Shown here in pieces: positions 11,623 through 23,420 of a DNA stretch of 64,000 nt. Every line of letters starts with the position of its first letter. Position 1 is the stretch's first letter. The translations under genes were made by a program, and so were the position numbers. The notes beneath the pieces were generated by a model. That model was not told where the DNA came from, did not search any database, and saw only the letters and a list, made by a program, of their open reading frames with translations. This stretch comes from Casuarius casuarius (taxonomy: Eukaryota; Chordata; Aves; Casuariiformes; Casuariidae): NCBI GenBank assembly GCA_003342895.1, contig PTFA01000311.1, forward strand, positions 185,833 to 249,832, given 5' to 3'.

Positions 11623-11929
11623 ATGAGGTCATAAGATATCAAACGACATAATTAAATCAGTGCTTTATTCACTGTCTGTGTCTCATTATGGCTGCCTCCT
11701 AGGTCACACTGCAGCCTTGAAGATCATGTAAGAACTCAAATGTTGTAACAGCTCTCACAAAAACATTTACTTTGAAGCTGTTGCTTTTCAGTTAGAAACC
11801 AATCTTCAGAAAAATGTATCTTTTTATAAAATGTGGACCTATTTTTAAAAAGTCACGTAAACTGGAAAAATTTATTATTGATTTTTGGCATAAATTGCCA
11901 TGAGTGAATCTTTGCCCACAGGCACCAAT

Positions 11930-11986
11930 CACATGATTGCAATGGGACTTCTTGATTTGATTAAAGCACTGAAAGCATCTGAGGGA
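11930..11986. repeat. Possible ancient interspersed repeat fragment
   Basis: GCAATGGGACTTCTTGATTT, followed by GATTAAAGCACTGAAAGC, resembles an old sauropsid repeat containing AATGGGACTACTCAC, TTAAAGTTAAGCAC and AAGTGCTTTG. The match is short, so the assignment is tentative. Confidence 0.3.
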
Positions 11987-14900
11987 ATGATGTATTAAAA
12001 TGGACCCTGTTTCTTCAAGGGGAGCATGAGTTTCAAGTGGTGTCTGCCAAGTAACCAGACCTTCAGCATCAGGACCGAACTGTGGCAGTTTTAGAAATTA
12101 GCTAATACTTAATTTTATATGCTACTTTGAAGTCAACTCACTTTAAAACAAAATAGGAAAATGTTTTAAGTAGGACCCCCTCCCTCCCCTGCCCAGTTCT
12201 GGTACCCATACTTCAAATCACATGTTTTATAAGCATCTATGTACACTTTATAGCAGTAGAGCCTTATGTGGTTTTTATAAGGAAATAGACTACCAATTTT
12301 GTCTGAGCAATAAAGTACTTTGAAGTTTGAAGTCATAATCACAGATATACACGTAAGCCTCGTGCCTCACCAAGTATGATGCCTCGGGCATGTGTTATTG
12401 CATACCTATGCCATAATTACTATTCACATGTAGCTACAGGAATATGCCCATATGGTTTTCCTACTGTAAACATTGAAGTGACTTGCTAATCTAGGTCAGT
12501 ACTTGGACCAGCCCTTGTTTCTGAGACCATAAAAATTACAAAGCTGGTGTGCAAACTTCAGCGTTAAGACTTTTCCAGAATCACTTGAAATCCGATTACG
12601 TTTATATTCTATTTTGTTTTTGAATAGCAGCCTGGCAGCTTGCAAAGTTGTGATGTTGCTTGACTGGCTATTTCCCTTCTTGGTAGGAGAAATGGAGGTA
12701 AAGATATGTGTAGTTTGTATTTTCTTTGCTTTGCCATAAATTAAGGATTTTTTTCTGTGTTTTTCCTCTATTAATTTGTATTAACTCATGAATTCACTGG
12801 AGTAATACATATTCTTCCTCCCTAACATTTATCTGTCTGTCCTTAGCACCTGTTTTCAGCACCAGAAATGATGGCACTGAAGGGCGAGTTCATGTCAATT
12901 GTTACAGGCAGCTATTTGCTAAATCTGGGCCTGAAAGCAGGAAAGTTGAGAGAGAGCAAAGGTGGCTCCTTGGCATCCTTCAGAATAGACAGGCTCTGGA
13001 AACTTGACATTAAAGCAGAGAAACCCAAGAGGTCTGCAACTCACCCAAATAGCTGTATGGATGGTGTGAAGCAGCTGGGGCTGCCCCTGGGACCAGTCTG
13101 CTAACGAAAGTCTTCTCGCGCCCCTGCAGGAGACGAGGGAGGGCTTGCCAGGTCCCGCGTGAGCTTCGATAGTTCCCACAAGGCAACTCCCTGCTGGGAA
13201 GAAGAGCCGTCCTGGCATGGTATCAAGGCTCTGGTAGGGCAAGGGAAGGCTACTTGCCCCGAGGTAAAGCAGGAAATCACCTGGCTTCTGCCCAGTTATT
13301 GAAATAATAGCGAGGAGAAGAGTCTGTTATCACACCCAAAGGTGGGTGCCTTCATGTGGTTCTGGGGTGTTAGAAACAAGTCAGCTCTCCCATGCTCACA
13401 TCTGCTCTGGAGAACCCTGTTATTCCTTCCCTTTGTCTGAAACAAAACCTCCGCTTTTATTTTCTGCTTCAATAACAGCATCTGACCGGTGTTTTAAAGA
13501 AAAAAAAAAAATCACTCACAGAGAACAGAATTATATTAAAATACTCAACCCTAAATTTTCCAAAGTCTTCAAAAAGCACCTTTAATTTTATTATATTTTC
13601 TCACTGACTTGACTGTGACCTGTTAGGCACTTGGTAAACCTCCTAATAAAAAGAATAGACACTTCTGTCAGCTTTGCACCCTTTATTATGTCCGTGTTTG
13701 TGTTCCGTTATTTTGCTGTGATTCTCTTTTGAAATAGTCAGAGTAAAACAAATGGCAGCAAACCCTAATTTAGGTGTTAGCAAGAGCTGGCTCACTCTGA
13801 TAAAAGGGTCAGCCAGGCTTTGATGGTTGTTATAATCCACTACCCACTGTGGTTTATCCTCTGTGACTATTACTCTTCTGTTATACTTGCTATCATCTTT
13901 GTGCAGATGATAGCTTAATACTTGCAAATGACCTAAATATAATGAACAGCAAGCCAGAAAAACTCTGAAACCATACCCATGTGAGAAGGATACTACTGGC
14001 AAGCTTGTTTTCTTAAAACAGGAGTGAACAAGTGTTGGATGTTAAAAAACAAAAAAAAAAACCCAAAAAACAAAAAAACCCACTTTTTTTCATTGCTACA
14101 GGGGCACAATTCTCATTTCTGTTTGCAATCATCCAGGCAAGCTTAGGTGTGCTCAGTGGCAGGGCATGTTTGCTTGTCCATAGTATGCTGTGCCTACAAT
14201 GCAAAGCTATGTGCAGCTTCCAACTGGGAGCCAGCTCAGAGCGCAGGCAGAGCAAGCTTGGGTCTGTCTGTACCTGCCTGTATACAGATAGCCTTAGAAG
14301 AAAGCAGAGACACCCATTTTTTCCTTATTATTGCATTGCACCAGAGGCAAATGCTCTAATTAAAGTTTGTACTTAGCATCGGTTTGTTATAACTGCTGTA
14401 AACTTCAGTCATGTTAAAACTTCCTCATGGTGGTGCAGAGTCATGGAGTATAGTCAGAGCCAGAGAAAAGCCAAATAGCACAAACAAGGTTTGTTACATA
14501 TTTGGCTACAGCAGCCCAACCCTGATCCTGTAAGTTTTGTTAAGACATTAGCTATGACACTTTGTACAAGCAAAATTACTAAATAGCTTGAGTGGAAATG
14601 TGACTAACACTAGATAGTGGAGGATCTAAGATCTGTCTTGTATTGTAATAGAGGCAAATCACATCCTGCTTTCCACTATAGGCTGGGAGGGGGAAAGATG
14701 GTTGACAGGACTCCTAGCAGCCTTGCTGCTCCCTGTCACCCAGTGTGGTGTTTCTGATCCATCTGACATGATGGGAAGAACTGGAAACTGATAACAATAG
14801 TGGTAAGGTTAAGAAATGCACATTTCAATAAAGATATTAAAGAATGTTACTGCATCTCTTACAGTTAGAGAAATAGGAGCCTAGAAAGTGAATGGTTTTC

Positions 14901-16267
14901 TGAATGGGTCCCAGTTTGTACCTTCTGAGTCACTATGCTCATTTGTCTTGGGTGTCTTGACTGCCACTAAGATGCTATGCCAGGGTACTGTGTTCTTCTT
15001 GTCTTTATGAGCTGGATGGCTAGATGCTAAATATTCATTTGCTGTTTTCTACTGTGTTTTCACCACTGCATCTAGACTGAGGAAGAATGCTAATTTCATG
15101 TCCTTTCTGGGACTGGAGGACTTTATAGGAGCTGTCAAGAGAGGCAATCTGGCGTGTAACTACTCTTTTCCTTCTGTAAGGACATTTTTCTCTTGATAAG
15201 GCTGGTCAGTAAGTCAAAAGTCCAGGTGTGCTCTTTCTGTTGGGCATCTTTTAGCACCATGTGTTTGGGAAGGAGGAGCAGAACGGCATCAAGCTCAGGG
15301 AGTCACATTTACGTTAAGCCCTCTGCTTCCTGTCGCACTGTATTTGACCTGAAATGAGCAGCTGATATGACATCATCTTGGGTGTTGCCAGCATATTTGT
15401 CTCTTTACGTGAAATATGGAGAGGAAAAAAGAAGTCGTCTTTTTGAAAGACAAACAAAAACCCAGAATGATCTTGGCTGGTTTTGCATACCCTATAGGTA
15501 TGTCTGATTGTTTTTGATGAGTGAGGTATTGTCCTCCTGTTTACCTCTCTCAAAGGAAGTGTCTGTTGACGTAGTCTGCGTTTCAATCATCTTTATTATA
15601 CACCACCCTGGGAAGCCTTCAGGCAAGCCAAGCAGGCCCTAAAAGCAGCTTCTTAGTCACAAAGAGAGACAGGCCTAACCAGACACCAGCAGTTCATATT
15701 TCTTTATTTACAGAGATCTGTGCAATGATAATGTCCGACCTCACAGCAGACGAAGCCTGCTCATGTGGAGCAGCGGGCGAGGGGAGGCAGAAAGGTCTTG
15801 CAGCTGCTGCCGTACTTGCTGCACTATGTTAGGGGTAACGCTCTCACCAGGAGCTTTCTTGCTCTATAGAGATGGAGAATTTTCCAGAGTTTCCTAGGTG
15901 GTACTCTACTAAAAACAGTGGGAATACCAGGAGGGTGCTAACGGGGTAGGAAATAGCTGGTAGGGAGTTGTCTGGTAGAGCATTGCCCTTTCTCTTTGCC
16001 CCGCTCTCTCCTCCCTCTGTCCTGGACGTGTTTGGTGCACTGTCATGTGACAGAGACTCCCTAGAGTGGGCACTGCTGGTTTTTGTCATCGTTAGTGGCT
16101 CAGATCTTCGTAGGACTTCATAGGCTTTTGTCTATGCAAGGTTTGCTTATTGAATGGAGGCAAAAGCTTTACGCGGTGTGTGTTCCTATCTGGACAATTG
16201 ATCCCTACATTCATTTGAGAACTACTGTCATTAACGATCAGTCATGTCATCAGAGCTGTCTCTTAAT
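11987..16267. other. Unassigned stretch
   Basis: No gene or firm repeat over about 4.3 kb. It includes a mildly GC-rich zone near 13,060-13,260, an A/C-rich low-complexity string at 14,050-14,080, and two TTTATT words near 15,594 and 15,704 that read as AATAAA on the minus strand without an attached gene. Frames at 12,919-13,242 (-) and 13,643-14,002 (-) have no family motif. Confidence 0.45.
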
Positions 16268-16436
16268 GTTTGCATGAGGGGAGAGAGTTTTATTTCAGAT
16301 TAAAATTTGCATGTCAGGGCTGAACCTTTGCCGGTAAGCAAACTCTGGAAGATTTGCATGACATTATGATGGTTTAATATATTATTCTGTGCTCTTGTAA
16401 ATCCTTTGAATATGCAGATTTAGCTTTGATTTGCAT
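16268..16436. promoter_or_regulatory. Cluster of POU octamer motifs (candidate enhancer)
   Basis: Three exact ATTTGCAT octamers lie at 16,305-16,312, 16,352-16,359 and 16,429-16,436. A one-mismatch GTTTGCAT lies at 16,268-16,275. The last octamer continues into GCATGCAAT. ATTTGCAT (reverse ATGCAAAT) is the established binding word of OCT/POU factors. Three exact copies in 132 bp is far above random expectation even in AT-rich DNA. Function, tissue and target gene cannot be inferred. Confidence 0.45.
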
Positions 16437-17007
16437 GCATGCAATATTTTTCCTTAGTGCTTAAAAGTAAATCCTAAGCTGCCTGTCAGGGCATATCATT
16501 TGAGAATTCACAGAAATCATACTATTCGAAGAGCATCCCATTCTTTTGTTCACGTGAACCGTGGGGAGTCCTACAAACTTGACCATCAGCGGTGTTTAAT
16601 CAAGCCTTATCTCTCCAGATCTGTGTAACTGCCTGACAGCTCAGAGTATGTTAAACTCATGCACCTTTCAAAACAAGAATGGCTTTATGCTGTGTTAATA
16701 GGAAGAGACTGTTATAACCCTTCTCCTCCCAAGGTGTCTGCAGTCCCACCATGGAGCTCGGTTTTAGCTTTGGTTGTTTGTGGCTTAAGATAATTGTGTT
16801 GTCTGTTTGAAAAGACAGAAAAGACCATGAAAACTGCAGGTGGTTAAGAAACAGGGTATGAGTGACCCAGTTCTCAAGTGTCAGGCAGTTCTTGTGGGGC
16901 ATTGGGAGCTGCCTAATAGCTAATTATTTTAATTGATATTTGAATACTTTGTAGAGTCATGCATTAGTGATGAAAGCAGCTTATGCCTTGATTGTAGGCA
17001 AAGAGAG

Positions 17008-17115
17008 CAAGGGCCAAATTCACTGCAAACATATAGTAGTGCAAAATATGTGTTAGAGCCCAGTCGTTCCCCTGCAGGCTATAAATAACTCCTATTTAAG
17101 TCATTGGGGGTTATT
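17008..17115. repeat. Possible ancient palindromic interspersed repeat
   Basis: GGGCCAAATTCACTGC at the left and CTCCTATTTAAGTCATTGGG at the right resemble an old sauropsid repeat whose copies start GGGCCAAATTC and contain AACTCCATTGAAGTCAATGG. The middle is too diverged to align by eye. Confidence 0.3.
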
Positions 17116-19224
17116 TGTCTCCTGTGGGGGAGAAGGTACTCTGTGGTATAGCTGACCAGAAAATGGTTGTTAGTGATAAAGCAATGTCATTTGCATTGAT
17201 TTATTATTCATTGGTTGTAAAGAACAAGTGCAGCTTACCCAGTGAGAGGAATTGACACCAAATTCTTTTGTCACTTAAACGAATGTCCCTGCTGAGTTAA
17301 CTGAGATACGCTATTGTAACAGAGTGGAGTTTATCACACACCTTCTGGCTTGTAATTCTATTAAATTTGGATCAGGCTTTAGTAAGAGTTGATTCCAAAC
17401 TGAATTCTGCTCTACCTGTGCAAACAAGGATTGATGGTTAAATAAGAGGTAGAGGTATACAAAGAAAAATAAAATGCAGTCCCTTAAATTTGTCCAAATT
17501 CCATGTCTGATAATGTGTGTGCCCTGCTTTAGAAGCTCTAGTGCTAGCTTCTAGGATCCTGCATCTAAAACAGTAGATCTTTATTAGAAACAGGTGAACT
17601 TATCCTTGGTGTGGATAAAATGAAGTTAAAGACAGCCCAAGATGATTCTTGTAAGGTTTTCTTCTTAAGATTTTTGATTTTGGTGCTTGTAGGCATTGAG
17701 ACATGTTTTATGATTGACATAAGCATGGTGTTATCAGTCTACTTTGGGGTTGGTGTTCCTCTGAAAGCTGCAGCTTTTTGGATGAGAACAACCAATAAAT
17801 ATTGCTTGTGGGGTTGCTCTTTCATTCTCCTCACCTTCTTTTAAGTCAGCTTTCTGTTCCTGGTGATTGTGAAAGAAAATCTGGAAACATGAATCAAATA
17901 CTTAAAAATTAGCAAAATAAAAAGCCTATTTTTAAGTGTTGTTGTAAGTCAGTCTTGTGGGGTTATTGCTTTGGGGGGGGGGTAGGTTCAGATTCATTAT
18001 TTTTAAGTGTTTGTGGCTGGCAGTACTAAAGTTTGGTTGCTGATACAGGTGTTGTCCCATCCCTCTCTGGGCTGCTGACAGCACTGATTTCATGCCCAAA
18101 GCATGGGGAATTGGTGCCTTAGTTCCTAAGGCACTGGTCACTGAGAATACAGATATCAAACCTGGCTGATTTAACAGTGCAGTCTTTTGCCACGCTGTCC
18201 CCTCTTGAGCTAACTTCTCTAGTGAGCTCTTCTTGGGGGGGGGGGGGGTCATAGACTGGTGCGTGGCGGGTGGGCTTGCAGGTGCAGGAGTGCGAGGGGC
18301 CCACTGGCCGCCTGAACTGTGGCCACCCGCTTGGGGTCTCGCAGCCCCTTGCCCTGGGTGCTCTCCTGAGGGGGTGAGCAGAAAATGCACAAACAAGCTG
18401 GTGGTCGCCTCATGGCATTAACCATTCTGCAATTCTGTGGTGATTCTGGTTTCAAAAAAAAAAAAAAAACCCCGGTGCTATTACAGGAGGGGGAGGAGCA
18501 CTGGAGGAAACCCTTTGGAAGGCTTTTTAATGATTCATTGCACTTTTTATGTTGACTTAGTAACCTGGGATTCATCAAGAAAGGCTGATGCTATCTCCCT
18601 TTGAATAAACACTTTGTGTCCTCCCGTGGGCCATCTTCATAGCCTGAGAGGGACTTGTGCAAAGGAGTGCTGTAACTATAAATTGCACTTTTGTGGATTA
18701 GTTTTTCTGGCAAAATCCAAATAAAATAATAAACTTGGAACTCAACTCCTCTCCAAAAGGAGTGTGCCTTGCTATTTAAAGTTGAACCATTTTGCGGCAT
18801 ATTTCTTCACATTTCTGTTAAAGGTTAACAAAACTGTTTAGATAGCTCTAGTGGCTGCACATCAGTCTGCTGTAACCAGCTGATTAATGTGACTGATTTC
18901 TTTAGTGAATTTCTGTAATCGCTTCTTATTTACAAACTGGGGCGGTTTTGTTTAAAGCAGCTATGCTGAGTGTTCATCCATCTTAAAAGTTCATTCCTTG
19001 ACTGAAGTGAGTTTAGGAAACACAAATCTAATGGACCCCTGTGACACAGTTCCAGTAAAAGAAGAGGTCATATGCAAAGTCTCTGGTAGTGTTAATCCCA
19101 CTTTTCATCTCCTACTGCCAGAGTAGAAGTATAAATTTTTCTTAACGCAAAGAGAAAGGAAATCATAATGAATGTAGGCGAGTAAGAGAAAACAGTACTC
19201 CTAAGCCTGCAAGAAAGTGTTCTT
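17116..19224. other. Unassigned stretch with G runs
   Basis: Contains G10 at 17,973-17,982, G14 at 18,235-18,248, an A run near 18,455-18,470 and a GC-richer block at 18,230-18,370 that creates several overlapping frames on both strands. No gene is supported. The 77-codon hydrophobic frame at 17,611-17,844 has no recognisable family. Confidence 0.45.
18235..18248. repeat. G14 homopolymer
   Basis: Fourteen consecutive G at the edge of a GC-rich block. Length and local sequence accuracy are uncertain. Confidence 0.9.
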
Positions 19225-19400
19225 GGAAGCCAGGCGACCATGAATTCCAGTCTTATCCAAGCTGTTGAGTGACAGCTGGTAACTTGAAATAACTTACAAC
19301 TTTTGTTTGAGACTTATTTAGACCTCGTAGACTTACTGTAAGGGGAAATATAATGGTTCCCCCTTTAGAAATAAGGTTAAATTATGTAATCCTTCAAGTA
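19225..19400 (+). mobile_element. MIR/CORE-like SINE relic (tentative)
   Basis: GGAAGCCAGGCGACCATGAA and TTCCAGTC parallel the MIR box region (GGAGTCAGGAGACCTGGGTTC, then AGTCC). Downstream words such as GAAATAAGGTTAAATTATG loosely fit the tail. Divergence is high, so the family is likely but not certain. Confidence 0.4.
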
Positions 19401-19959
19401 GAGCTAGGTGCAGAGCTGATGTCTCTGCAGTGATGCATCATGCATCTTTACAGAGTACAACTGCTGAATCCTTCAGTGTGTTTATTCTGTAGGTAAATAT
19501 CATTCCAACTGCTATTACACGAACTATTTTCAATGCTAAATATAAGAAATATTTATCAGCTGTGTCCTAAACACTTTCAACATGCCACCCAAAAGATGTT
19601 TCTTGCTATAAGGAACTTAATTGTATGCAGGTATTGGTAAGTAGGGAGTATAACCAAATTCTGCGCAACTTACAGGCAAGTCAGTAAACTCCATTGTATT
19701 GTGGCATGGCAGAAGTGAGTTTCCATTTTAAATGGTCAGAGCTGGACTGTTATATAGGATGTCAGGGAAGGTTGTGACATACCATGCAGGGGTGATTCAA
19801 AACTGATATAGATGGTTATATGAGTATCTGATACAATATTTAAGGACTACCGAGAATCTATTGGTCATCTTCAGCAGTCATCATGATTTTTACAGTCAGA
19901 TTCTTCTCATACTTTTGTGACTGACTTTTTTTTTTTGTTTCCTTCTAACATTCATTGTA

Positions 19960-20560
19960 TCTTTGGAAAAATGTTTTACATGCAGCCTTCAGAGTAGGAG
20001 TAATTCCGCAGGTTCCCCTTTACTCTCTGTATCTTATTGCTGCGTAATTTTATTAGGTGGTATTCAAACTTTATTTTCTGATGTCTCAGATATTTGTACT
20101 CCAGTCCTCTTCTGTCCAAGCAAAATCTCTGACATTTCCTGCTGGTGGTCTCACCATTTTTTCTAGACTTATTGACAGTATTCTAGTCTGTAACTTATGT
20201 ATCACCTTCAGTTTGATTTTTGTTTCTAAGTTCTCTCAAAAAGGTATTTGAACTTACTCAATTCTTGCAGACTTTTGAAGAAAAGGCATTTCTCATCCAC
20301 ATGTGCAGCTAAAACTCTTGTCCAGTCTCTCGTCACTTTATGCCTCTATCTTTGCCACGTTATTTTTTCTGGCTTTGGCATAGCTTTCTTGTCCTGTTAG
20401 TAATCCTTTAGATTGCCCCTACAAAAGATCTTCTGATCATATCATCTTTAACTTTATCCTCTTTTCTCTAGCGTTCACTTTCCATTCACCTTAAACACAA
20501 GTCAACTTTATTTTAAAATCATTTTAACAGTCTACCTACACTCTATCTGTAATTTGTTCA
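19960..20560 (+). mobile_element. L2-clade LINE reverse-transcriptase relic, + orientation
   Basis: A + strand translation near 20,305-20,385 reads AAKTLVQSLVT, then CHVIFSGF. This corresponds to the conserved L2 segment after the RT palm (AKTLVHSLVTSRLDYCN, then SGLP). Just upstream, NLCITFSLIF (about 20,200) matches the L2 NLGVTFDSSLSF motif in another frame. The following DNA, through AAAAGATCTTCTGATCATAT, keeps the L2 order of words (ARLI, then RRSDHVSPL). Several frameshifts and stops make it a dead fossil. The pyrimidine-rich character of 20.0-20.65 kb fits this origin. The ends are approximate. Confidence 0.75.
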
Positions 20561-20639
20561 GTTTTTAGACTTTACCTCTTTTTGCCCACAGTGACTACCT
20601 CCCTCACCTATTTGCTATGTTTTTGAGCAGCAGTTCTCT

Positions 20640-22029
20640 GCTTTTGTGCTTTTGCTCTTTTTAGGAGGAGAAACTCAGCATATACAGATCTCTTCCCAGT
20701 TATATTTTTACCATGATTTCTGCAGGAAAATTTGGACTCAAGTGATCAGAATTCATCCAGTCCACAGACAAGACATGTAGATAGGTGAAAAAGTGTGAGG
20801 AAAGCTTGGGCTTTCTACTTAAACTCGAGAATTTTTCTTAAGGGATGTGTCTCTACATCACTATGTGGGGTAGTAGTCTTTGATATTAAGTCTGTTACAG
20901 CTGTTGAATGCATTAGAAATAAGGGGAAGAGATCTGAAGATCCTCATACAATATTCATGCCTGGTTTTACTATGCAGGAAGTGGAAAAGGGAGAAGAAGA
21001 TAGAATAATGGATAGAGGAAGGACAGCAGGAAAAAAAAGGAAGTGATAGAAGTGATAGGGACATTAATCAGATCAACAGGACAGTTAGTAAAAGGTCTGT
21101 GCCTGACCTGACAAGGGAGTGGGTTGTGGTCAGTAAGAAATAAGGGGAAAAAATTGTACTTAAATACCACATTAATAGCATGAAGGAATTTGAAATACTG
21201 GTGTAAATTGTGAAATCCGGACAACAGACAGACAGCAGAATAATCTTGCTGGAAAAGTGTTACTGAATGAGCTGCTCTGTTCAGGAAAAACAGAAATAGA
21301 AGGTCGTGAGTTGTCCTTGTGCATTAACAATATAGAAGATCATAAAAAAACCAAGAAGGGACATCCTGGAGGAAAGAGTATCTGTTCTGGTTTTAGCAAC
21401 TAATGATGAGATCATAAAAGAGCTAGCTGTAGGATGTAACTTTGTATCCAGTGATGGGGAAATGATTTAATTAAAATAAACAGAAGATTAAAAGTATGTC
21501 CTTAATTAAAGTTCTCGTAGAAAAATAGCAAACCTGAGTTTGTCAAGCTGCTACCTAAGGAAGTCAGCTGCACTGAAGAGTTCAGGGACCTGAATGGTGC
21601 AGAAATCTGGACTTTTTGCAAGTCAAAGGTACTCAGGCAGTCTGGATTTTGTGTCCCAGGGACGGAGAAAAAGTTATCAGGAAAGGGCGAAAGTTAGATT
21701 TGTGAGAGTTCAGACTGAATTCAAGCTTGCGAATAATGTTTGGCCACAGAGAAAAAAGGATATTTAGCCATATAAATAAATTTTGAACAACAGGAAGGCT
21801 ACTACGTAATGGTATTGCTGATTCAGGGATTAAACCTAATTTATTGTGGCCTTGGGAAGGGGAGCTAACGGTGGTCACCAGGACAGAAAAATCCGAGTGT
21901 GGTGCAAGCAAGGCTTGAATATGACAGTATTCTTAAGTTGCTTAGAAATAGCTAATCTTTTTACCAGAGAACACTCACTTGAAATCTAAAGGTATGACTG
22001 CAAATATTTTTAGCAGAAACACCAACACC
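20640..22029. other. Purine-rich, unassigned stretch
   Basis: The + strand is strikingly rich in A and G, for example around 20,980-21,040, with no simple-repeat period. It lies between two L2 relics and may itself be decayed antisense LINE sequence, but I could not place it on the element. No gene is seen. Confidence 0.4.
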
Positions 22030-22150
22030 TGTTCTCTGTGCTGGGCCTCTGTGCTTTGCACTTAATTGTGTAAATTCTCTAGAATGGGGACTGTCGTGTA
22101 GCTTTGCATTGTCACGCTAGTTAATGCGTGAGGATCATTGCTCAGGTCAG
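22030..22150 (+). mobile_element. Possible L2-type 3' terminal fragment
   Basis: TGTAAATTCTCTAGAATGGG, followed by GACTGT, resembles the terminal L2/SINE word TGTAAGCTCTTCGGGGCAGGGACTGT. It is preceded by CTGTGCTTTGCACTTA. The similarity is short. Confidence 0.3.
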
Positions 22151-22849
22151 GGAGGATCAAAGTATATCAGACTAAGAAAAATATTAAAAATGGGTGTGAA
22201 AAGAACTTTTAACATTATGTCATATTAGGAATTATTTGAGGGGCTCAGGGTTTTCTGATTGAACAGCAAAGGGAAGATGAGTTCAGCTTTTATGCACTGA
22301 CTTAAGGCTGTGGTATTTTTGGGAGACTCAAGAGGAGAATATTGTCAGACTGATTATGATAAAGTACTGAGTGATAGATTTTAGCTGGTGAGATTAAATG
22401 AAAGGGCTTGAAAGGAAGTGGATGGGTGTGATACTCGGAACAAGAGAAGGAAACGACAAGTGATCTCGAATTTGCTGTTCTAAGCGTTGAAATCAATGTT
22501 GGCATCGGTGGTAGGGAGAGGAAAACGTTTTGGAGGGAAGACAGAATTCACTGTTAGGCAAGTTTACTTTATGCTGGTGATGAAGGGTTAAAGCTGAAAG
22601 GTTGGGAGTAAAATGAGGTATGAAAATGGGTGCAAAGGAGATGGCTTAGAAAGGAAAGATATCTGAGGATATGGTTTCATGAACTGCTTGGTCTGATGTA
22701 AGGCTGTGCTGCCCCTGGCAGGAGTAGTCATAGCTCCTCCTGTCCTTTATCACACATTCCCACCATCACCTTCATGTCAGCTCATCTTAGACGGATTTCA
22801 CAATCATGAAACTGCATCTGAGCGATCAACACAGGGATGAGTGCTAAAG
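22151..22849. other. Purine-rich stretch, possibly more of the antisense LINE
   Basis: Continues the A/G-rich + strand bias up to the recognisable L2 relic. If that relic extends downstream in its own direction, its C-terminal part would lie here, but no diagnostic motif was readable. Confidence 0.35.
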
Positions 22850-23420
22850 TCTGTGGACTGATGAGATCACCCAAAGGTGTTGAACTGAGAAGAACGTGTC
22901 AAGGGCAGAGCTTTCAAAAGCGCCATTGATCCGGCAGGCATCCAGGGGACATAATGAAAGAACAATCATGGGCAGGAAAAATAATGATGTAATCTGAAAG
23001 CTCAGCGAAGATGAGATGTCAGAGCAGAGATGATCAGCATTATCAAAAGAACCAGAAAGGCCAAGTAGGAGGAGGATGGAAGAAGATCCTTGAGATTTGG
23101 CCAGAAAGAGATCATGAAAGACCCTAGTGAGAGCAGTTTCATTCAGATGGAAACAACAGAAACTGGATCGGAAATAATCCGATATAGAGTTGGAAGAGAG
23201 GAAGTGAGTTCATTGGCTTCAGGCTATGCTTGCCATGAGTTTATAGATAAGAGAAAGGAGGAAAATACAGTAACTGTTAATAGGTAGGACTGTGGTCCTC
23301 TGGACAGTCGAAAGGGGGCAGAGTCAGAAGATAGAGGTAAACGAGGGCTGAGTTTAGCTGAGAAAGAAACGCGCAGTTGAAGACAAATGGAAGAGATTAA
23401 TGGATTACAGACGAAGAGAA
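22850..23420 (-). mobile_element. L2-clade LINE reverse-transcriptase relic, - orientation
   Basis: The minus strand of about 23,030-23,150 translates without interruption as NETALTRVFHDLFLAKS, then LLLLGLSGSFDNADH. These match the L2 RT core (HSTETALLKVTNDLLLA, then LLDLSAAFDTVDH). In motif A the first aspartate is replaced by glycine, while the FD of the AFD box is kept. Lower coordinates begin GATGAGATCACCC, which on the minus strand encodes the LGDLI segment that follows the GVPQGSVLGPLLF box in this family; that box is eroded here. Higher coordinates run into the expected upstream part. The copy is truncated and inactive. Ends are estimates. Confidence 0.85.

Noticed and set aside
15590..15715. 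Two minus-strand AATAAA words as a 3' end of an antisense gene
   Set aside because: No upstream minus-strand exon or coding frame with support. AATAAA is common in AT-rich DNA.
17932..18578. 154- and 109-codon minus-strand frames
   Set aside because: They run through G10 and G14 homopolymers, giving poly-Pro artefacts, and have no domain.
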